NCBI RefSeq assembly: GCF_001886815.1
Contig: NZ_CP018099.1
Location: 186,001-250,000, forward strand
Direction of reading: 5' to 3'
From: Caldithrix abyssi DSM 13497
GTDB taxonomy: Bacteria; Calditrichota; Calditrichia; Calditrichales; Calditrichaceae
Length of the DNA stretch: 64,000 nucleotides
Made by a program: the position numbers and the translations under genes. Under the pieces are notes generated by a model that saw only the letters and a list, made by a program, of their open reading frames with translations, did not search any database and was not told the origin of the DNA. Below are positions 54,304 through 61,914 of the stretch, in pieces; within the stretch, counting starts at the first letter, position 1, and each line of letters opens with the position of its first letter.

Positions 54304-55860
54304 CAGGAAGGCGCTGGCGCGGCACGATTTGTTGAGCGCTTACGCTAAATATTGCGCCGGGTTTGGACGGGGGAAGATTAAACAAGCCAAAGAGACGTTT
54401 TTAAAGCTTTATAATGAAAAGCGCTATTTTGATCAGGTTTACAATATTTTAGGGCCGGTTAGTTATGCAACTATCGAGCGGTGGCGCAAACAGTGGGAGG
54501 CCGGTGGTAAAATACCGGACGCTTTAGAAGACCGGTACAAATCGCCCAGCCAGAGTTCTATTAGCGCGGAACAAAGCGCTATTTTGATAAGCCACATTTT
54601 AAGCCCTAATAAACCGCCCTTAAAAGAAGCCATTCGCTTAGCAAAAGAAGAGATGCGCCTTAAAGGCATTGCATTTGCGCAAAGCGATATTACGTTTTAC
54701 CGCTATGGGCGCAAATGGATTGCGGAAAATTTACCCATTTACACCTTTACGCGCTATGGCGGGAAAAAGCTTAACGACGAGCTGGCGCCGTTTGTAATGC
54801 GCGATTATTCCAAAATTGAAGTGGGTGACATTTTTGTGGCGGACGGTCATGTTTTGAATTTTGAAATCATTAATCCGTTTACGGGCAAGACAAAGAGGAT
54901 GCAATTAATTGTTTTTTACGATATGAAATGCGGCTTGCCGATGGGGTTTGAAATTATGCCCACGGAAAACACGATGGCGATAAGCGGAGCGCTGCGGCGG
55001 TCTATATTGCTTATGGGCAAATTGCTGGGCGAAGATAAGGGATTTATTCCTCGGGCGGTTTACATCGATAACGGGCGGGCTTTTAGGGGGCAATATTTTA
55101 CGGGCGTTCACGATTTTGAGCAAACGGGGCTAAAAGGTTTATACGAACGGTTAGGGATAAAAACGATTATCGCCAAAGCTTACCACGGACAGAGCAAAAC
55201 GGTGGAACGATTTTTTGGCGCGTTTGGCGAATTTGAGCGGCGATTGACCACTTACATCGGCAACAATATTGAGAATAAACCGGCGCGGCTTTTGCGCAAT
55301 GAAAAGGCGCACGTGAACGCTTATAAGGCGTTAACCGGCGGGCAGGCGCCGGAGCTGGCTGCGGTTTACCATTATTTGTACGAGTGGATTTTAGAATACG
55401 CGCAACGGCCGCATCAGGACGGGTATTTTAAGGGATATTCGCCTTTGCAGGTTTTTGAAGAGAGCGCCAAAAAACTAAAAGCCCTGCCGGATTATGAAAG
55501 CCGCCTGATTGATTTTGAAAAGCTGCATTTTTTGATGATGGAAGAACGGCGGACCACCATTCAACGCAACGGCATCCGGTTTAACAATCGATTTTACTGG
55601 AACGAAGCGCTTTACGGGCGGCGCGAAGCTGTGGTAATTAAATACGATTGGATGTATCCGGAAAAGATATTGGTTTTTGAGCCCACGGGCGAATTTATTT
55701 GCGAGGCGACTTTACCGGAGCGCGTGCATCCGGCGGCGGCGATATTGGGCACGGAGGCGGATAAAGCGCTTTTGCGCAGGCAGTTAGAAGCGCAGGCGCG
55801 GTTAAAGAAAGAGACGGCGCAGGTGGGCGAGGTTTTGTTGAATGCGGGCGTTGGGGATAA

Positions 55861-55910
55861 GATTAAAGATGAAAGATTAAAGATTAAAGATGAAAGAGGA
55901 AAGATTAAAG
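55861..55910 (+). repeat. GATTAAAGATGAAA repeat near the MuA C-terminus
   Basis: Encodes KIKDERLKIKDERGKIKED. A further partial copy at 56028-56060 encodes ERLKMKDERLKTKK at the very end of the protein. Confidence 0.8.
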
Positions 55911-56156
55911 AGGATGGGCAGACGGTTATTGGGCAGTTGGTGGCGGCGGCGGAAAAAGAGAAAGAGGCGGAGCCGGAAGAACCGATTTTTGTTTGGGAGT
56001 TTGAGCGGAAGGCCTGGGAAGAAGAAAGATTAAAGATGAAAGATGAAAGATTAAAGACGAAAAAAAAAGTGATTTAGATGAGAAAAAAAGTGGATAATTG
56101 ACAATTAAAAATTACGAATTACGAGTTACGAATTTCAAAAATTTAAGGGGGTAAAG

Positions 56157-56348
56157 ATGCGGGTGAGTGTATTTAATGTTAAGGGCAAGAATGAAACATT
56201 GAGTTATGCCTATGTGAACGGCGCGGAAGCGGTTAGCCGATATTGGTTTGTTGCTATTGTTAAAGCCTGGTATCGGTCGCGATATGTTGATCAACGCTTA
56301 GAGAAAGTAAAGTTGTTTTTATCGAAAATGCTGATTCACTCAAACTAA
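56157..56348 (+). CDS. Small phage protein, 63 residues, unknown
   Basis: ATG with TTAAGGGGGTAAAG upstream. Sequence is MRVSVFNVKGKNETLSYAYV then AVSRYWFVAIVKAWYRSRY. The stop codon TAA lies within the palindrome TCAAACTAAAGTTTGA, so the natural C-terminus may have been altered by that repeat. Sits between MuA and MuB. Confidence 0.55.
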   Translation: MRVSVFNVKGKNETLSYAYVNGAEAVSRYWFVAIVKAWYRSRYVDQRLEKVKLFLSKMLIHSN

Positions 56349-56355
56349 AGTTTGA
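56340..56355. repeat. Palindromic repeat TCAAACTAAAGTTTGA
   Basis: Followed by GTTAC. The related unit TCAAGCTAAAGCTTGA, also followed by GTTAC, is at 63371-63386. Both lie at gene ends within the prophage and supply or touch the stop codon. Confidence 0.7.
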
Positions 56356-56376
56356 GTTACAAAAAGGAGGCGTAAG

Positions 56377-57255
56377 ATGAGAGAAGAACTTAAGCGCTTG
56401 ATGGAAGCGCGGGGCTGGAGCCAGAGCCATGTGGCGCGGGCGCTGGGCATTAGCGGCGCGGCGCTAAGCCAGTGGCTGGACGGCAAGTATAAGGGCGATG
56501 TAAAGCGCATTAACGAAGCGGTTAAGGCGTTTTTAAAACGGGAACAAGAGCGCCTACAAACGCCCAAAAAGCTGTTTCCGTTTGTGTTAACGAGCAATGC
56601 GCAAAAGGTATTTGAAACGGCGCGTTTTTGCCACATTGACGGCGAAATAGGTCTTGTAATCGGCGAAGCGGGCACGGGCAAGACCACGGCTGTTAAGGAA
56701 TATGCGCGGCAGAATCCGGACGTGATTTTAGTAGAGGCGGATTTAGGTTATACAACGCGCGTATTGTTCCGGGAACTGCACAAGGCGGTTGGCTACGACG
56801 GCGAGGGGTTAATCCATGATATGTTTACGGATGTGGTGGAAAAGCTAAAAGACAGCGGACGGTTGATTATTGTGGATGAGGCGGAACATTTGCCTTACCG
56901 GGCGCTGGAGCTTTTGCGGCGCGTTTACGACAAGGCGGGGATCGGCATTTTGCTGGTTGGCATGCCCAGGCTTTTGACCAACCTGCGGGGCAAGCGCGGC
57001 GATTACGCGCAGCTTTACAGTCGGGTAGGGATAGCCACAAAATTGCAGGCGGTTAGCGCGGTTGACGTTCAGGCGTTTACGATGGCGGTATTTCCGGAGA
57101 GCAACGGGATATGGCAGGAATTTTATAAACAATGCCAGGGCAGCGTTCGGACGCTTACCAAATTGATTTTGCGGACGGCGCGGATTGCTGAGTTGAACCA
57201 CAACCAGGTCAGTAAAAGTATGGTGCAAAGGGCGGCGGAAACGCTGATCATTTAG
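56377..57255 (+). CDS. Mu B-like AAA ATPase (target-capture protein)
   Basis: 292 residues, close to Mu B (312). N-terminal HTH (MEARGWSQSHVARALGISGA, ALSQWLDGKYKG) then AAA ATPase: Walker A GEAGTGKTTAVKEYA at 96-110, Walker B RLIIVDEAEHL at 162-172, and the sensor region GIGILLVGMPRLL. Mu B binds target DNA and activates the A transposase. AAAAAGGAGGCGTAAG precedes the start. Intact, unlike MuA. Confidence 0.92.
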   Translation: MREELKRLMEARGWSQSHVARALGISGAALSQWLDGKYKGDVKRINEAVKAFLKREQERLQTPKKLFPFVLTSNAQKVFETARFCHIDGEIGLVIGEAGTGKTTAVKEYARQNPDVILVEADLGYTTRVLFRELHKAVGYDGEGLIHDMFTDVVEKLKDSGRLIIVDEAEHLPYRALELLRRVYDKAGIGILLVGMPRLLTNLRGKRGDYAQLYSRVGIATKLQAVSAVDVQAFTMAVFPESNGIWQEFYKQCQGSVRTLTKLILRTARIAELNHNQVSKSMVQRAAETLII

Positions 57256-57266
57256 GAGGGGTAATC

Positions 57267-57467
57267 ATGTTTGATAAAAATAATAACCGCATACGGCGCG
57301 GGGACTTTGTAAGATATGATGAACGAATTTACCGTGTGAGCTATATTTATTTTCGCACCATCATTTTGGACGACGGAGAGAAAAAAATAGCATTAAAGGT
57401 TCCGCGTCTGACGTATCCCATTTTAAACCTTGAAGTTGTAAATCATAAAACCATTATTCCAAATTAA
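57267..57467 (+). CDS. Small phage early protein, 66 residues, unknown
   Basis: TTAGGAGGGGTAATC gives a strong ribosome site. Beta-rich sequence (GDFVRYDERIYRVSYIYFRT, IILDDGEKKIALKVP), possibly a small SH3-like barrel. No family recognised. Twelve bases after MuB. Confidence 0.65.
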   Translation: MFDKNNNRIRRGDFVRYDERIYRVSYIYFRTIILDDGEKKIALKVPRLTYPILNLEVVNHKTIIPN

Positions 57468-57483
57468 CAAGAAAGGAAAAATT

Positions 57484-58029
57484 ATGGGCAAAGCACGGAA
57501 AAAGGTTGTTTTAAAAAGCAACCTGCAAAACTGGGAAGAGGTAAACGAAACGCTGCGGGCCATCGCGGAAAAACAGAGCTATGTGGAAGCGATGGTGAAT
57601 AAATACAACGAGGCGGAAGCGCGGCGGCGTAAGGCTCTGGACGACAAGATCAATCCGATCAAAAAAGAGATTGCGGACATGGAGCTGGATTTAAGCCTGT
57701 TTTGCGAAGAGCACAAGGACGAATTTGGCAAAAAGAAGAGCAAAGAATTGAGCAACGGAATTGTGGGCTTTCGGTTGGGCATGCCAAAATTGAAGACCTT
57801 AAAAGGCTTTACCTGGAAGGCGGTACTGGAATTGATTAAGCGCAGCGTTTTTAAAGACGATTACATCCGGACCAAGGAAGAAGTGGCAAAAGACAAAATT
57901 ATTCAGGATGCCTTAACTAAACAACTGGATCAGGAAGTTTTAGACACCATGGGCGTGCAGGTTGTTCAGGAAGAGACATTTTATTACGAGCCGCGTATTG
58001 CCACGGAAAATATGGAAAAAGCAAGTTAG
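57484..58029 (+). CDS. gam: Host-nuclease inhibitor Gam-like protein
   Basis: 181 residues, as Mu Gam (174). A long N-terminal coiled coil (AIAEKQSYVEAMVNKYNEAE, KINPIKKEIADMELDLSLFC), then GIVGFRLGMPKLKTLKGFTW and the acidic/basic C-terminus. Gam binds linear DNA ends like Ku and shields phage DNA from exonucleases. Strong AAGAAAGGAAAAATT ribosome site. Confidence 0.9.
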   Translation: MGKARKKVVLKSNLQNWEEVNETLRAIAEKQSYVEAMVNKYNEAEARRRKALDDKINPIKKEIADMELDLSLFCEEHKDEFGKKKSKELSNGIVGFRLGMPKLKTLKGFTWKAVLELIKRSVFKDDYIRTKEEVAKDKIIQDALTKQLDQEVLDTMGVQVVQEETFYYEPRIATENMEKAS

Positions 58030-58053
58030 CGGACGATCCGGGAGATCGCGCAG

Positions 58054-58091
58054 GCGCCTCGTCTTTGACCCCTGGGGGCGGGGCGCTTTTT
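58054..58091 (+). terminator. Terminator hairpin after gam
   Basis: GCGCCTC (58054-58060) pairs with GGGGCGC (58080-58086) and is followed by five T. An internal CCCC/GGGG pair stabilises it. Placed 25 bases after the Gam stop. Confidence 0.55.
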
Positions 58092-58131
58092 GAGGGGAAA
58101 GATTAAAAATCAAAGATTAAAGGTTAAAGAA

Positions 58132-58338
58132 ATGAATGCGTCGGAGCGCATGGTTAAGCAGTTATTAAGCAATGTCAATTTGTGTCAATTGCAAAAAGTG
58201 TTTACTTCATGGAATCCTGAAGAGTTTGGGATTATTGATCGCCTGACGGAAGAACAAAAACGTTTTGAGATTGAACATTACGGCTATTATCAACCAATGG
58301 TTATTTCTAAAAAATCAAAGCGGGAAAATAAAAAATGA
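58132..58338 (+). CDS. Small phage protein, 68 residues, unknown
   Basis: From ATG 58132; an upstream TTG at 58090 would add a repeat-derived KIKNQRLKVKE stretch and is less likely. Sequence MNASERMVKQLLSNVNLCQL then RLTEEQKRFEIEHYGYYQP. The stop overlaps the next start by four bases. No family recognised. Confidence 0.55.
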   Translation: MNASERMVKQLLSNVNLCQLQKVFTSWNPEEFGIIDRLTEEQKRFEIEHYGYYQPMVISKKSKRENKK

Positions 58339-58553
58339 CGCAAAGCGAATTAATTTTAAAACATTTGATAAGAAATAAGGGCATTACGGCGCTGGAGGCG
58401 TTACGGCTTTACGGCTGTTTGCGATTAAGCGCGCGCATCTGGGAATTACGGCAAAGAGGCTACCGAATTGATTCGCAATTGATTGAATTAAAGAACGGCA
58501 AAAAAGTGGCGCGGTATATGTTAAAGAATAAAGATAAAAAGATAAAAGGTTAA
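58335..58553 (+). CDS. Small winged-helix/HTH phage protein
   Basis: 72 residues. SELILKHLIRNKGITALEAL then RLSARIWELRQRGYRIDSQL is the common phage helix-turn-helix domain (HTH_39-like) that often lies in early operons. The end KNKDKKIKG comes from the AAAGATAAAA-type simple repeat. Confidence 0.75.
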   Translation: MTQSELILKHLIRNKGITALEALRLYGCLRLSARIWELRQRGYRIDSQLIELKNGKKVARYMLKNKDKKIKG

Positions 58554-58558
58554 AAGTG

Positions 58559-58741
58559 ATGTTTAAAGACGATTTGATCTTTTTTTTGATATGGATTATT
58601 GTTTTTCTTTTGACGTGGATCATTGAGTTAAAGATAAGAGAAAAACGATTAAACTTAGAGTTGAAAAAAGAGCGATTTGTAAAAGCGCAGCTTTATAAGA
58701 TGTTGAGATTAAAACGACGCGTAAAGATAAGTTTGAATTAA
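58559..58741 (+). CDS. Small membrane protein, 60 residues
   Basis: One N-terminal membrane helix (FFLIWIIVFLLTWIIELKI) then a highly basic helix ending KRRVKISLN. Its last 18 codons are part of a 54-bp direct repeat whose second copy is at 59358-59411, which encodes LLYKLLQLKRRVKISLN and the same stop. GTG three bases upstream is an alternative start. Confidence 0.65.
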   Translation: MFKDDLIFFLIWIIVFLLTWIIELKIREKRLNLELKKERFVKAQLYKMLRLKRRVKISLN

Positions 58742-58748
58742 TTAAGGT

Positions 58749-59237
58749 TCATAATATGTTAGCGGAAATATCAAAATCATATCCTCCAATTAATAATTTT
58801 AATTTAGCGTTTTGTGTAATGTCGATTTTAGGAGGCAGTTCAAATAAAATTAACCCAGAATCGGTTTGGTTTTGTAGGAGGTATAAATTAGAAGGTAAGA
58901 TTTTTAATGATTTTATTTTTTTGCGTTCCATAATAAATAAGTTGAACGGCGCATTTACCTGGATAACATCGCCGGCGCTGGTAATGATTTTTACATTTTC
59001 AATAGGTAAATTATCAATTTCTAAATCGCCTAAAATTAATTTAAAACCAACGATCGTGAAAGGCATTTCAGAATTATTAGAAACAGAAACTTCTAAGAGC
59101 AAGCATTTTTTATCTAACGAAAAGCCATTAACTTTAAAGTGGAAAACAGGCGATTTTTCTTTTTTTCGATCTTTTAGTTCAATGCCTTTAGAAATTATAT
59201 CAATCATTTGTGAAATAAAACCTATTAATTCAACCAT
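58749..59237 (-). CDS. Inserted cargo gene (moron), 162 residues, unknown
   Basis: Read against the early operon. ATG 59237 has CCAGGAGATAGTTCC; longer starts lack a ribosome site. Starts MVELIGFISQMIDIISKGIE; the body is beta-rich with an immunoglobulin-like feel (CLLLEVSVSNNSEMPFTIVG, FKLILGDLEIDNLP), AT-richer than its neighbours. It has its own promoter (59282-59310) and is enclosed by direct repeats, typical of a moron. A role in lysogen fitness or exclusion is possible but not shown. Confidence 0.7.
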   Translation of the reverse strand: MVELIGFISQMIDIISKGIELKDRKKEKSPVFHFKVNGFSLDKKCLLLEVSVSNNSEMPFTIVGFKLILGDLEIDNLPIENVKIITSAGDVIQVNAPFNLFIMERKKIKSLKILPSNLYLLQNQTDSGLILFELPPKIDITQNAKLKLLIGGYDFDISANIL

Positions 59238-59281
59238 GGAACTATCTCCTGGCAAATTAATTAAGGATGCGCGGCATAAAG

Positions 59282-59310
59282 AATATAATAAAAAAAATAA
59301 AAAAAAACAA
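59282..59310 (-). promoter_or_regulatory. Promoter of the inserted cargo gene
   Basis: On the minus strand TTGTTT (59310-59305), 17-base spacer, TATATT (59287-59282), leaving a short leader to ATG 59237. A 10-bp hairpin GCAGGG-CTAA / TTAG-CCCTGC lies upstream at 59336-59361. Confidence 0.55.
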
Positions 59311-59357
59311 TCTCCTGCAAAGGGGATGTGCGGCGGCAGGGTCTAAGAATTTAGGCC

Positions 59358-59411
59358 CTGCTTTATAAACTATTGCAATTGAAGCGACGCGTAAAGATAA
59401 GTTTGAATTAA
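59358..59411 (+). pseudogene. Orphan 3' end of the small membrane-protein gene (direct repeat)
   Basis: 46 of 54 bases match 58688-58741; the last 27 match exactly. In frame it reads LLYKLLQLKRRVKISLN and a stop, a variant of the C-terminus of the gene at 58559-58741. No start is present. It is the leftover original 3' end after the cargo segment arrived with its own copy. Confidence 0.75.
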
Positions 59412-59426
59412 AGGAGGTAATTAATT

Positions 59427-59738
59427 ATGCAAGTAATGACCGTTGAAGAATACATAAGAAAAGGGGAATCTCTTTTTGGAAAAGACAGAAAAAAGTGGAA
59501 ATTTATATGCCCTAAATGTGGAACAATCCAATCATATAAAGATTTTGAAGATGCCGGGGTACCGACTAATCAAATATGGTATCGCCTTGGATTTAGTTGT
59601 ATTGGAAGGTTTACCGCTAAGATGGGGTGTAATTGGACCTTAGGCGGATTGTTTCAAATACACAAATTAGAAGTTATAGATAAGAAAGGAAAAAAACATC
59701 CGCGATTTGAATTTTACGAGAAACACAATGGATTCTAA
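59427..59738 (+). CDS. Small phage zinc-binding protein, 103 residues
   Basis: AAAGGAGGTAATTAATT precedes the ATG. Cysteines in FICPKCGTIQSYKDF and FSCIGRFTAKMGCNWTLGG suggest a metal site. The pattern (EYIRKGESLFGKDRKKWKF at the start) recalls a family of small conserved phage/prophage proteins (VVA0879-like), but I hold this loosely. Function unknown. Confidence 0.65.
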   Translation: MQVMTVEEYIRKGESLFGKDRKKWKFICPKCGTIQSYKDFEDAGVPTNQIWYRLGFSCIGRFTAKMGCNWTLGGLFQIHKLEVIDKKGKKHPRFEFYEKHNGF

Positions 59739-59740
59739 TT

Positions 59741-60118
59741 ATGGCAACGAAAAAACAAATACAGATTATCCATATCGCTAAACAGCAGTTGGGGATCGAC
59801 GAAGACACCTATCGCGATATTTTAGGGCAATACGGCGTTAAAAGCAGCAAGGATTTAACGCCGGAACAGGCAAAGGGCTTAATCCGCTATTTTCAAAAAT
59901 TCGGCTTCCGGATAAAAATAAAATATCGTGAGGGCATGATAACGCCAAAACAAATCGGTTATTTAAAATATTTATGGCAATCGAATCCTAAAGTGCGCAA
60001 TAAAAGCGTGGAGGGTTTAGAGAATTTTGTAAAGCGCATAATAAAAATAGATCGCCTTGAATGGATACCGCGCAACAAGGTGCAAAAGGTTATAAAGGCG
60101 ATTGAGAGTTTGAAATAA
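59741..60118 (+). CDS. gemA: GemA-like regulatory protein (Mu gp16, DUF1018)
   Basis: 125 residues. Start TKKQIQIIHIAKQQLGIDED, TYRDILGQYGVKSSKDLTPE, and ITPKQIGYLKYLWQSNPKVR with the DRLEWIPRNKVQKVIKAIE end are diagnostic for the GemA family of transposable phages, which modulates host gene expression and DNA supercoiling in Mu. Two bases after the preceding gene. Confidence 0.9.
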   Translation: MATKKQIQIIHIAKQQLGIDEDTYRDILGQYGVKSSKDLTPEQAKGLIRYFQKFGFRIKIKYREGMITPKQIGYLKYLWQSNPKVRNKSVEGLENFVKRIIKIDRLEWIPRNKVQKVIKAIESLK

Positions 60119-60157
60119 AATCAGTTGAATGGTTGAATAGTTTAATGGTTGAATGAT

Positions 60158-60490
60158 ATGGCTGGGCATGATGATTTATATAGAGAAGAGATTTTAAAGG
60201 CCGCTCAACAGGCGAACGTTAATAAAAAAGATGTTGTTGAACGGCTTTTAAAAAAAATAAACGAAACGCGTTTTTTTAAAGACAGCAAACCGGCTATTGA
60301 TTTTGAATTTGTAGAGCATTTAGTAAAAACCTATGGCGAAAAAGAATTACGGCAGGAACTCAATAAGATGTACGTATGGCTTTTAGCCGATCCGCGGCGA
60401 CGCAAAAAGAATTACCGGCGATTTATTGTGAACTGGCTTAACAATAAGGATAAGCGGTTTTATGTGGAATGGCGGAGAGGGGATTATTAG
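60158..60490 (+). CDS. Phage protein, 110 residues, unknown
   Basis: From ATG 60158; its upstream region is a TTGAATGGTTGAATAGTT dispersed-repeat scrap. Helical and charged (KAAQQANVNKKDVVERLLKK; DPRRRKKNYRRFIVNWLNNK). Located where Mu has small middle genes; no family assigned. Confidence 0.6.
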   Translation: MAGHDDLYREEILKAAQQANVNKKDVVERLLKKINETRFFKDSKPAIDFEFVEHLVKTYGEKELRQELNKMYVWLLADPRRRKKNYRRFIVNWLNNKDKRFYVEWRRGDY

Positions 60491-60545
60491 TTTAGGGATT
60501 TAGAAGTTTAGGTGTTTAGGTGTTTAGATGTTTAGATGTTTAGGA
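60489..60545 (+). repeat. 8-bp tandem repeat GTTTAGGT/GTTTAGAT
   Basis: Five or more units (GTTTAGGTGTTTAGGTGTTT, then AGATGTTTAGATGTTTAGGA) between the 110-residue gene and the zinc-ribbon gene, reaching the region where a ribosome site should be. Confidence 0.75.
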
Positions 60546-60556
60546 GTTAAGGCGTT

Positions 60557-60769
60557 ATGATATGTCCCAGGTGCGGGCAGGATAAAGAGCGGGTGGTTCG
60601 TGTTTACCGAAATATGGTTTACCGCGACGGCGTTTGGCGGCGGGCCAATATGGATACGCGGGAAATTATTTGCAGTGAATGCGGGGCGCGTTATTTTACG
60701 GAAACAAGGCTAACACATAAAATTGAATTTGACAATCGATTGTTTAAAAAAGTGATTGTTGAGATTTAG
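60557..60769 (+). CDS. Small two-CXXC zinc-ribbon phage protein
   Basis: 70 residues. MICPRCGQDKERVVRVYRN and REIICSECGARYFTET give two CXXC pairs separated by about 36 residues, a transcription-factor-like zinc ribbon. The basic middle suggests nucleic-acid binding. In some Mu-like phages small zinc proteins near this place act as late activators; that role here is speculative. Confidence 0.65.
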   Translation: MICPRCGQDKERVVRVYRNMVYRDGVWRRANMDTREIICSECGARYFTETRLTHKIEFDNRLFKKVIVEI

Positions 60770-60771
60770 AA

Positions 60772-60808
60772 AATTAAAGATTAAAGATGAAAGATTAAAG
60801 GTTAAAGG
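60772..60808 (+). repeat. GATTAAAGATGAAA repeat before the MuF gene
   Basis: ATTAAAGATTAAAGATGAAA followed by GATTAAAGGTTAAAGG. Here the unit is non-coding and its last AAAGG supplies the MuF ribosome site. Confidence 0.75.
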
Positions 60809-60813
60809 GAGCG

Positions 60814-61914
60814 ATGGGGTTTGAAGACGAGATAAGGCGCTTTGTTCGCCGGCAGTTTGAAAGCGGCAATGTGCGGAATTTACGCAAGCGGGTGAGGGAA
60901 TTTATTAAAGAAAACGGCTTTGAAGAATCCTTTAAAAATGATGTTCAAAGGCTGATTAAAAGCGTTGAAAACGATCTTTTTGAGCAATTTAAAAATGATT
61001 ATTCAGGCGGCGAAGACGTTCAAAAAAAGGCGGAAGATATTTTAAGCGCGTATGCGCAGCGCCACATTAACGAAATACAGGATATGGCGCTTTATAGTTT
61101 AAAATACATCGATCGCCGATTGATACGAGAAATAAGCCAGGCGATTGAACAGGGTATTAAAGGCGATTTAAACTGGCAGGAAACGGCGCGGGCTGCTTTA
61201 CGCAAATATAAGCTGCGTAAAAGGCATATTGAAACGGAAATAAACACCACACAGGCGGCTTTAGATCGCCTGGCGCGGATTGAGCAGATTAAGCAATCGG
61301 GCGCTAAATATGTTCGTTACGCAGGTCCAACAGGCACGGTTAGGCCCTTTTGCGTTCGACATATTGGCGGCGTTTATCGGATTGAAGAGATTGAAGGTAA
61401 GTTAAATCGATTCCGACAACCGGCGCTTTATTATATGGGCGGTTATAATTGTCGGCATCGCTGGGTGCCTATGGAAGGTAAAGAAATTTACAGGCAAAAA
61501 AACGGACAGGGACGCGTATTTGTGGAACAGGGATTTAAAGAGCGTAGTAAAGAGATAACAATCGCTAAACTGCGCGCCCGTTCCGGATTCAGGATTGTTT
61601 TGCGGAACGCTACAGGCCCAAAAGGCATAAAATTAGCAGACACCTGGGAAAACGGTCGGGCGGTGGAATATAAACGCTTGACATCATCGGCAACCAATAT
61701 TACGGAAGCAACGCGCAGGCAAATAAGGAATGGCAAAAAACAGGCCGGGCATGTTTTGCTTTATAACGAAGGCTCATTGGCAGAGGATTTAATTATTGAA
61801 GGCATTAAAAAAGCAATAAAGTTTGACGATAAAAGAGAAATTAAGCAGGTTACGATTTTAAAAAAGAATGGCACATTTATAACAAAAAATAGAGAGGGTT
61901 GGGAAAATGACTAA
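60814..61914 (+). CDS. MuF-type head protein with C-terminal toxin-like nuclease domain
   Basis: 366 residues. Residues 1-225 are the phage Mu F / SPP1 gp7 minor head domain: helical start, then the core RLARIEQIKQSGAKYVRYAG, PFCVRHIGG and YNCRHRWVPM (C180, H183, C213, H215). After a short linker (KEITIAKLRARSGFR) residues 258-366 form a separate domain: GIKLADTWENGRAVEYKRLT with D276, E285, K287, then EATRRQIRNGKKQAGHVLL and TILKKNGTFI. This layout (D, E-x-K, then Q..R..KKQA) resembles the CdiA C-terminal tRNase/BECR-type toxin domains. MuF proteins with polymorphic toxin tails are known in temperate phages. The stop overlaps the next start by eight bases. Confidence 0.85.
   Translation: MGFEDEIRRFVRRQFESGNVRNLRKRVREFIKENGFEESFKNDVQRLIKSVENDLFEQFKNDYSGGEDVQKKAEDILSAYAQRHINEIQDMALYSLKYIDRRLIREISQAIEQGIKGDLNWQETARAALRKYKLRKRHIETEINTTQAALDRLARIEQIKQSGAKYVRYAGPTGTVRPFCVRHIGGVYRIEEIEGKLNRFRQPALYYMGGYNCRHRWVPMEGKEIYRQKNGQGRVFVEQGFKERSKEITIAKLRARSGFRIVLRNATGPKGIKLADTWENGRAVEYKRLTSSATNITEATRRQIRNGKKQAGHVLLYNEGSLAEDLIIEGIKKAIKFDDKREIKQVTILKKNGTFITKNREGWEND

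Larger units (their letters stand above)
52106..56077 (+). pseudogene. Mu A-type transposase, split by IS1182
   Basis: The N-terminal part (52106-52514) has the winged-helix DNA-binding domain IWLEIAEIRNLLGITERAIR ... SSLPVEAQARYW. The rest (from 54231) carries the rve-type core: D in FVADGHVLNF (codon 54842), D in YIDNGRAF (55067), E in KTVERFFGAF (55205), then the Mu C-terminal region. Deleting 52515-54230 (IS plus one CGGGG duplication) joins codon G-GC in frame, giving about 751 residues. Mu A is 663; the excess is partly repeat-derived peptides (KIKDERLKIKDE type and ILRPDKSELRMT). The DDE core is intact, but the protein cannot be made as one chain. Confidence 0.9.

Noticed and set aside
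58756-59346. 196-codon plus-strand ORF over the inserted cargo region
   Set aside because: Antisense shadow of the minus-strand gene, which has the better ribosome site, promoter and protein-like composition.
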